DNA of 64,000 nucleotides from positions 15,128,001 through 15,192,000 of the forward strand of contig OY755171.1 in the NCBI GenBank assembly GCA_963576735.1, given 5' to 3'. Position 1 is the first letter of the stretch; the number at the start of each line of letters is the position of its first letter. Both the position numbers and the translations under genes were made by a program. Under the pieces are notes generated by a model. The model ran no database searches. It was not told where the DNA came from and was given only the letters and a program-made list of their open reading frames with translations. This document shows, one piece after another, positions 57,901-64,000 of the stretch. The stretch comes from Bedellia somnulentella (taxonomy: Eukaryota > Arthropoda > Insecta > Lepidoptera > Bedelliidae).

Positions 57901-60900
57901 AAAAAGCATGTCCCGGATAGAAGATTTGAACTCACGCCCACATCATCAGCGCATGGCCCCTAATGCGTTGGACCATTTCGTACTATCTAAACAGGGTGAA
58001 ATTAACGATAATATTACGATTGTTATCAAACTTATAATGTAAAGCAAAACAAGCGACTATGTTGCGCACAACCAAAATAAATTATCTAAAAAGCGCGGGA
58101 AGCGGCAAGCAGCTCTATTACAGAAAAATTCGACACAAGCTCTGCGCATGAAGGCTAACAGCCATCTGCCGCCCCGTTCTCCGCACAGGGACCCGCTCCA
58201 GATTGACATTGAAATTTAGGGTTTTTGCTTTATAACTCCATAATTAGGATGAAAAGACTAAAAATTATTCATACAGATGATAGACTACTCAGTTGTCTAC
58301 GCAAATATTACGTAATCGATAACATATATGCAGTATTCTGACAGCAATATCAGACTTTACGATAAAAAAGCCCCCCACAAATTATTTTTTTTCTTAGTCG
58401 ATTATTATTGAAAACGAATGAGAACCGTCATTATTAAAGAAAAGATATTGAACTTGAACATATATTTTATTTAGAGTGTGATTGTTTCATTGAGCAGGTT
58501 TCATTGAGTTTGAAAACTACCAAAATCAGTGAAATTTTCGAGGGAGGCCCTTAACGTTATATTCATATCCCCTTTACCTTATCTACGAGTACCTATTTCA
58601 TTCTAATGCAGAATACAGATATGAAAAAGCTATCGCTTCAATTATAACGCAGGGATTAAGATTTTCGATCAAAAACTAAGTATGTGTATTTCTTGTTTGT
58701 CTCATTGAATTATAATATTTAGCAGTCAGTATTTCTTTTTCACTTTGCTTTGTTCATAGTCGGGTTACCTCTTTGAGACATAGGACTTACTTTTTGAAAG
58801 TTGTAGTCATACCCACACAACACAAACATTTCAACGATACAGTTTTCATATATATAGTAAAAAAAACATTCAAGCAATATGAATTTATTTAGTTACACCT
58901 TATTACACATATTGAATAACATGTCAATCATAAGGTAAATATTAGAAAAGTCATAGAAAATTCATTGATCACGCCAATAAAGCGAGCCAAATCTTAACAC
59001 ATTATTGCGATTCACAGAGCTTGACTATATATTATTATATAGCTTTTTGTTACGGTTATCGCTTATAGAGTTTATGATTTAAATATCATACCGCAACATA
59101 GCTTAGAATAGAACAAACCCATTTCTTTCCGTTATTGTCGTTTGGGGCTTTTTAATTGTTTGACACCCATTATTTTGTTAACATTTTACTTACTCAATTT
59201 TTAAAAGTGACTGAAGAATTTCTTGTTCCGAAGATCTGGCTATATCTTTTTGGTTTTTCATGCCGTAAGGATATGAAGGCACCGATGTAATAACTAATAT
59301 AAGTGAATCCCGAATAAAAACTACCTGCTAGATTACCTTTCTGTAAGTTCCATCAAATTTCTCCACTCATTGTACCTGTTGTTGTGAGGTTTCGGAGCCT
59401 ATTCATAACGAGCTAACAAATACAAAAATAATACATAAAACCACGGCTATAAATCCCTAAAAGGAGTAGCCAGAGCCTCAGCATAAAATATTCCTCATTG
59501 ACTTTAGGAATTTGAGTCAGAAAAATATTGTGAAATAAAGGGGTCTCCAACAGCATCACCCAAAAATCTCTTAAAATGCACCAACTCCCTTAGTTGCTTC
59601 CTTCAAACACCCATCGGAAGAAATGGGGTAGTGCTCTACATCCAACACACATACATACTATCCAAGCAAAGTGTGATGCTCTGAACACCAAATGACAATA
59701 ATGTCACGTGATGATCAGAAGTATTAGCACCTCTGCTTTCCCTATAGGCCTACACGGCGGCTTTGAGTTGAGAGAAAAGAAAACTCTTTATAACACATCA
59801 CATTACCAAACAATTTAGTTTCAATGGCATTAAATTTAATGATTTCATTTTTATATTTTTTTGTTATTTCATTCACCCATTAATTATAACACACACGTGA
59901 CACGATATGAATTTTATCAATTATTTTAAAATGGTGGTATTTCGCTGACCTTGCATTTAATCAGTATTTTCAGTAACTCAGTTTCAGCGAGAGTTATCGA
60001 TAAGTATGTGTTGTTCTTTGAAATTACCAAAACAAACTTCCAAGGTTATATATCTTTCACTTAAATGTATTTTTTCTGAGTAATATAAGCATAAAACAGG
60101 ACTAATACATATTTACCTGCCATCGTGTCGTAAGAGGATACGGTAGCCCGGTAGTCCACCCTTAAACGATAGTGATTTTAAGCTCAGTTTTTATAGTTTC
60201 ATGTTTCGGCCCAAAAGTATTTTTTTTTCAGTTCTTAGGATAGACTAAGATTTAATGAATAGCCTTTATTGACCAAAATCGTAGCCATTGACATTGACAT
60301 CGAAATTGGACTTAAATTAACTTGATTACGACAAAGCGTCATAAAATATGATTCTTTATTCTTTTAACATTACTTATTTATTCTAAAAACCAGACAGAGT
60401 AACCAGGATGTCATTATTTAGTATGGACCAAATAACTCTTCTTTCACATATGTATAAACTAACAGAACCCGACAAACGTATAATCGGCCTAGACCTCGTT
60501 TTTAAAACATACCCTTTTTATATTTTAAATTGATAAAAGACGTCAAATTAAACAACTTTCCCTATGGAATATATATATTTCAGCTGAGGCTAAGAAACTC
60601 ACCATACTTTCTCAGTTTGATCTAGGCAGTGACACTTTTTAATCGTTAATTATTTTGAAAATTACAATATTTTAGATAAGCATTCCATAGGCAAAGTTGT
60701 TTATGTCTTTTATCAATTTAAAATATAAAAAGGGTATGTTTTAAAAACGAGGTCCAGGCCAATTGCGATACATATAAAAAAATGTGATGAAGTGTTCTTG
60801 ACTTATACCTAGGCATATGAACTATGATTTAAGTACTATTCTCAGACCTACGAAGGATACACACAAGATTTAGTTAGAAACTGAGTGGCCAAATATAGTG

Positions 60901-62876
60901 CAAATTAGATTTTTTTTTAAATTTGCCCTTTTAAAAGTCTTTTTAGTATAAGTCATGTGTACAAAAGGCCGTTCGACAAATAAAAACATCAAAAATTGAG
61001 GAACTAAGTAGCGATGGAACCTTACAAAACATTTAATTCAATAAGTAACCGTAGTGTGTTGCCGTGTAGTGCCCGCTTAGAATTTCACCAACCCTTTCTT
61101 CCCGTGGGTGTCGTAAGAGGCGACTAAGGGTATAGGGTTTTTTTAAATGGTTTTTGTGTTATGCGGATGGAGACCTATCACCAACGATACTTTATTTCTA
61201 TCATCTTTTCCCCTATCAACTTCAAATGTGGCTGAGGAGTTTCTAGCTCTCAAGCTCTGGCTACCCCTTTTTGAAATTTATAGCCTTGAGTGTATGTATT
61301 TATACCGTTCAATAAGTAACGTTCACGTTCGAATACCCGCTACCAAAATATTTAGGATTTAGATTAATGTAAAGCAATTGATTATAAAACAAACCTGTCA
61401 TAATATCGCACAGATAGAATCATAACATTATGAAATGTTATACAAAACAATAGTGTTTACAGAACGGGGGCTGTGAAAGAGCAGTACACAAATCACTTGT
61501 ATGTTACCTATTATTTATATTGTTATTGTCCGAGTGCATAAACGCTGTAATTTGGTTCCGCGTTACAATACAATAAAGTAGAGGCTACTGTTAATTGAAA
61601 GTTTTCCTTCCGTAAAGATGTCATTACATTACTGACAACTCTTCTTTGGTTGGAATTTTATCACATTTTCACATTAAATATAGTGTGTGCGATTGTTGAT
61701 GTACCGAAAATCTTGGAAAATATGTACGTTAAGAAATCATTTTTAAGAAAATTGAGCAGCGGATGAGTATTAAATTTGCAAACTTTTAGTTCATTAATAC
61801 AAAATATAAATTCTTACGGTTTATATTCTAATAAAATATGTATTTTAATGGTGTTAATCAACAAAAAATGCATTGCACGCACTACCATATCTATAATAAG
61901 TCTTGACACCCATCAAATTAAGTTTAAAGAATTAAGACGCACAAAACTTCAGTGCACAAAGCTTAAGTTCATCTCCACAGGAACGCAGATATTCAGACTC
62001 TTTACTCTCTTGTCTTATCCGTCCTACACGAAAGAGCGTTTTCAATTTTGTTACTAGACCTTAATCTGTATTTTATCAAAATTATCTCTTATCGGAGGGA
62101 GACATCAACAAGAAAGGACGATTCTGAAGGACGACAATATTACGGCTCCACTGTAATTTTTATGACGTGAATTTTTTAATCAGACCAAAGTTAAGGCCGC
62201 GGAGGGTAGCTCCACAGCACGTTCGGCTGGGCGCATAGAGCACTTGCTGTTATCGTATGATATCAATGTGAAAAGAAAATATTTCTCTGATCACATACTA
62301 CACAGTTTCACAGTAAACCTAATCCAAAATCTAAAAGTTCTCTTATGTTCCCACGTACGAGCGCGCAGGTGAAAACAAAGGTCGCGAAATGCGGCCCCAA
62401 AACACGCTCGGCTGGGCGTGCATCTCTAAGCATAGAGGCAGCTACCTGTTCACGTGCTGTTATCGTATGACATCAATGTGAAATAAGACTATTCTAATCC
62501 GACACTACATGGCTTGACAGTAAACTTTGTCTTGAATCTAAAAACTCCCTTGTAGTTTTTCTTCCAACATTGCAAACTTTTGATACGAAAGCTACAGAAA
62601 TATTTTTTCCTAATCTTTCCCAGTACGAGCGCGCCGACGAAAGCGAAGGTCGCGAAGGGCGGCTCCGAAACACGTTCGGCTGGGCGCGCATAGAGGTGGT
62701 GGGCCGGCTATCTGTTCACGTGCTGTTTGCGTCGTTCGCGCTGGCGCTGGTCGTGAACGCGTTGCAGCTGGGCGTGCACTCCTCGCACGGACAGCCGCCG
62801 ATCTACCCTCGAGTTATCATTGGTAGCGCGGTCATTGGACTGTTGCTGCACGCTGTGACGTATATGTTGCTTGCAG
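54980..62876 (+). CDS. ZnT/SLC30-like cation diffusion facilitator, first two coding exons (partial)
   Basis: Exon 54973-55168 (acceptor TTGCAG, start ATG at 54980, donor GTAAGT) codes 63 residues; exon 62624-62876 (acceptor TTTCCCAG, donor GTTTGG) adds residues 64-147 plus one base, and the gene continues beyond the window. Membrane segment 1 (about 16-36), segment 2 (about 38-61), then a short cytosolic link and the family signature NTFGWARIEVVG (79-90), segment 3 (about 88-112) and segment 4 (about 126-147). CDF proteins move Zn2+ or Mn2+ out of the cytosol using HxxxD in segment 2; here that site is H47-S-L-C-R51, with D44 just before it. Exon GC content is far above the introns. Relative closest to ZnT1-type is my judgement. 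Confidence 0.8.
55190..57150 (+). other. Intron stretch without recognised gene
   Basis: It includes a GC-richer block at 55440-55680 (GGGCGTCCCACGAAAA, AGCGCCATCTACCAAAA) that looks like a dispersed non-coding repeat, but I have no second copy in the window. The rest is AT-rich. Confidence 0.4.
57160..57480 (-). repeat. tRNA-like dispersed repeat, copy A
   Basis: It shares blocks in order with 57784-58078: ACAAAACAGAAT, GCAGTATTTTTAAT-like, a tRNA-like core, AAATT(A/G)ACGAT, GCAAAAC and CGACTATGTT. On the minus strand the core reads ATGTGGTGTAACGCGTTAAA and AGAGTTCGATCCTC, resembling A and B boxes. Confidence 0.65.
57784..58078 (-). repeat. tRNA-like dispersed repeat, copy B
   Basis: Diverged partner of 57160-57480, same orientation, about 620 bases on. 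Its core (minus strand) reads CCAACGCATTAGGGGCCATG and GAGTTCAAATCTTC. A short (TATG) SINE tail at 57580-57605 lies between them. Confidence 0.65.
58079..59095 (+). other. Intron stretch without recognised gene
   Basis: A GC-richer patch at 58100-58200 has no ORF of note. Nothing else recognised. Confidence 0.4.
59096..59272 (+). repeat. (TATG)n-family SINE, degenerate
   Basis: It retains CCCATTTCTTTCCGT, TTTGACACCCAT, AAAAGTGACTGAAGAATTTC and a TCATGCCGTAAGGATATG end. Many changes; old copy. Confidence 0.5.
59440..59645 (-). repeat. (TATG)n-family SINE, diverged
   Basis: On the minus strand it has CCCCATTTCTTCCGATGGGT, AAGAGATTTTTGGGTGATGC, CTCTGGCTACTCC and GGGATTTATAGCCGTGG; the TATG tail is lost. 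Confidence 0.65.
59660..59747 (+). repeat. tRNA-derived SINE fragment
   Basis: TCCAAGCAAAGTGTGATG, CTCTGAACACCAAATGACAA and GATCAGAAGTATTAGCACCT match the 3' third of 52613-52985. Confidence 0.65.
60486..60760 (+). mobile_element. MITE with about 85-bp inverted repeats
   Basis: GGCCTAGACCTCGTTTTTAA through AACAACTTTCCCTATGGAAT at the left is mirrored by ATTCCATAGGCAAAGTTGTT through AACGAGGTCCAGGCC at the right, with few mismatches. Total 275 bp, with a short central spacer and no ORF. The flanks give no clear duplication. Confidence 0.75.
61050..61307 (+). repeat. Full-length (TATG)n-tailed SINE, 258 bp
   Basis: It is bounded by a 13-base duplication TTCAATAAGTAAC (61037-61049 and 61308-61320). 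Body blocks as in 42881-43138, including GCCGTGTAGTG, AAGAGGCGACTAAGGG and CTCTGGCTACCCC; the tail is reduced to GTGTATGTATTTATA. Confidence 0.85.
61321..62191 (+). other. Intron stretch without recognised gene
   Basis: AT-rich, with unsupported short ORFs only. Confidence 0.4.
62192..62345 (+). pseudogene. Decayed duplicate of ZnT-like exon 2, copy A
   Basis: GCACGTTCGGCTGGGCGCAT and GCTGTTATCGTATGA correspond to 62670-62720 of the real exon and to copy B; about 25 bases present in B are deleted. It has no acceptor or open frame. The downstream ATATCAATGTGAAA block is also shared with copy B, showing that exon and intron were duplicated together. Confidence 0.7.
62356..62461 (+). pseudogene. 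Decayed duplicate of ZnT-like exon 2, copy B
   Basis: It begins TACGAGCGCGCAGGTGAAAA and runs through AAGGTCGCGAAATGCGG, CACGCTCGGCTGGGCGTGCA and GTTCACGTGCTGTT, parallel to the first 100 bases of the real exon at 62624, with a 7-base insertion. The acceptor is broken: CCCACG stands where the real exon has CCCAG. Confidence 0.75.
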
Positions 62877-63540
62877 GTTTGGGAATTACTGATTACTTTA
62901 TAATATTGGATGGCTTTAAAATTATAGAAATGGCTTTTGTGAAACTACTAAGCTTTTTGGTGAGAGGTCTCCAACCAACCGTGTCGCTTAACAATTACTT
63001 TAAAATCTTACATAATATGCTGACACTACTCAGCAGTGAGAAGTCTGAGTGCGATACTCATAAGTGTGCCGATATTTGTAAACACGTATCTAGTCACAAA
63101 CAAAACAAGCAAGAATCTCGATTGTCAAAGAAGACACTAATAGGAATGCCTAACCGTTTGTAATCACTTGCAATTTGTTTTGAAAACCGTGCACTTACCC
63201 ATGCAGACAGACAATAATCGGTATCATCCATTGTTTTTTATATTAATGCAGTCATTTGACAACAATTATTATTTGATGTACTTTTGCTATGTAGTATATC
63301 TACGGGTGCTGTACGAAGCAAGTTATTGAAATTTTTAAGTGTTTTTTGCTTAGAGACCTGTTTCTAACTATCCTTTATTTATTTCCCTATCGAACATTCC
63401 CCATTATAATTTATTCAATAATAAAAAATTCTAACTGAATAAATGTAAAAAACGCAATGGCATTCCACAGCAAAATTAAAGTGTAAAGTAGAAATTAAAA
63501 TGCAATATGTAATAAACCGGATTCTTCAACATCTCTCAAA
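62877..63540 (+). other. Intron after ZnT-like exon 2
   Basis: The frame stays open to 63163, but 62955-63010 resembles the minus-strand SINE body (GGTGAGAGGTCTCCAACC, then a CGTGTCGC block), and conservation to the CDF family stops at 62876. Taken as intron. Nothing else recognised. Confidence 0.5.
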
Positions 63541-63544
63541 AAAT

Positions 63545-63815
63545 GTGAAACCCATTTGATCATCATCATTGAAACAATAGTCCACTTCTGGACATATAGG
63601 CCTCCCCTTAAAACTTCACAACAGCTAGTTCTGCGCTGGCCTCGCCCATACGCCTCTCTCGGACGTCACTAATACGTGCTATAATTTGTGATATCCCTCC
63701 CACACGCTGTCGTCTGGTACGTGGCCGCCACTCCAGAACTTTGAGCCCAACGGCTATCGATCGGTTCTGCGTGCCATGTACCCTGTCACATTGCAACTCT
63801 TTGGTATATGACAAT
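63545..63815 (-). pseudogene. RTE-type LINE 3' end (second type)
   Basis: The 68-residue frame contains RSIAVGLKVLEWRPRTRRQR, as in the C-terminal tail of RTE ORFs, followed by GGCCTATATGTCCAGAAGTG, GACTATTG and (TGATGA)n, a familiar arthropod RTE ending. It differs from the (TATG)n LINE above and is truncated at its 5' side. Confidence 0.7.
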
Positions 63816-64000
63816 AATCCCTTTCTTTTTTGATCGCTTCGTTACAAAATTAAGCCAATTTACCAAAAATATTACAAAATTCATTTACTGAATAATTTTA
63901 AATGATTTTGATATACTTATACGATTTGTATTATTGTTGTTTTTTTTTGCACCAATTTATACTAAACATACATATATTCGTTTAATAATGCGTATAGTAC

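Noticed and set aside
61147..61362. 71-codon ORF
   Set aside because: It lies within a full-length SINE bounded by a 13-base duplication.
62877..63163. Extension of the ZnT-like exon through the open frame to 63163
   Set aside because: Similarity to CDF proteins ends at a good donor position and the following sequence resembles a minus-strand SINE body.
1..64000. CRISPR arrays, operons or bacterial-type regulatory sites
   Set aside because: No regularly spaced short repeats with unique spacers and no prokaryotic gene organisation; spliced genes and eukaryotic transposons dominate.

Overview
The window looks like a transposon-crowded, AT-rich stretch of an insect nuclear genome, most likely a moth or butterfly (Lepidoptera). 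Genes are split by GT-AG introns. The repeats include SINEs with a (TATG)n tail, tRNA-derived SINEs, RTE-like and CR1/Daphne-like LINE fragments, PIF/Harbinger and hAT DNA transposons and several foldback or MITE-like elements. Nothing bacterial was seen (no operons, Shine-Dalgarno sites or CRISPR). The order Lepidoptera is an inference from repeat style, not a database result.

Layout. Positions 1-1478 hold repeat debris. Positions 1479-27419 are three head-to-tail copies of an 8,647-bp unit (1479-10125, 10126-18772, 18773-27419). Each unit contains, in order, a SINE, a 5'-truncated RTE-like LINE on the minus strand split by a 2,528-bp non-autonomous hAT element, a SINE fragment, and the left 4.2 kb of a Harbinger transposon. 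Only the third unit runs on into the right end of Harbinger, so it carries a complete 5,463-bp element (23190-28652). A second complete copy lies at 31545-37007. It splits a GC-rich, promoter-like sequence just upstream of a probable untranslated first exon (37046-37237).

Each complete Harbinger encodes, on the plus strand, a five-exon 370-residue DDE transposase (HARBI1 type) and, on the minus strand, a four-exon 300-residue Myb/SANT-like protein. All exons join in frame at GT-AG sites. The two proteins together make up the usual two-gene set of an autonomous Harbinger. Both complete copies are flanked by matching CWG triplets (CTG/CTG and CAG/CAG). The first two array copies keep the transposase but lack the first two exons of the Myb/SANT gene and the right end.

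Positions 37238-64000 read as long introns of one host gene on the plus strand, filled with retroelements. Its two visible coding exons (54980-55168 and 62624-62876) encode the first four membrane segments of a cation diffusion facilitator (ZnT/SLC30-like) protein whose usual HxxxD motif in membrane segment 2 reads HxxxR. Two decayed partial copies of its second coding exon lie just upstream of it (62192-62461). Linking the promoter-like sequence at 31.4-37.2 kb to this gene is an inference. The other coding remnants (a 464-residue CR1-like reverse transcriptase, a Tc1/mariner-like transposase end and RTE fragments) are mobile-element pieces.
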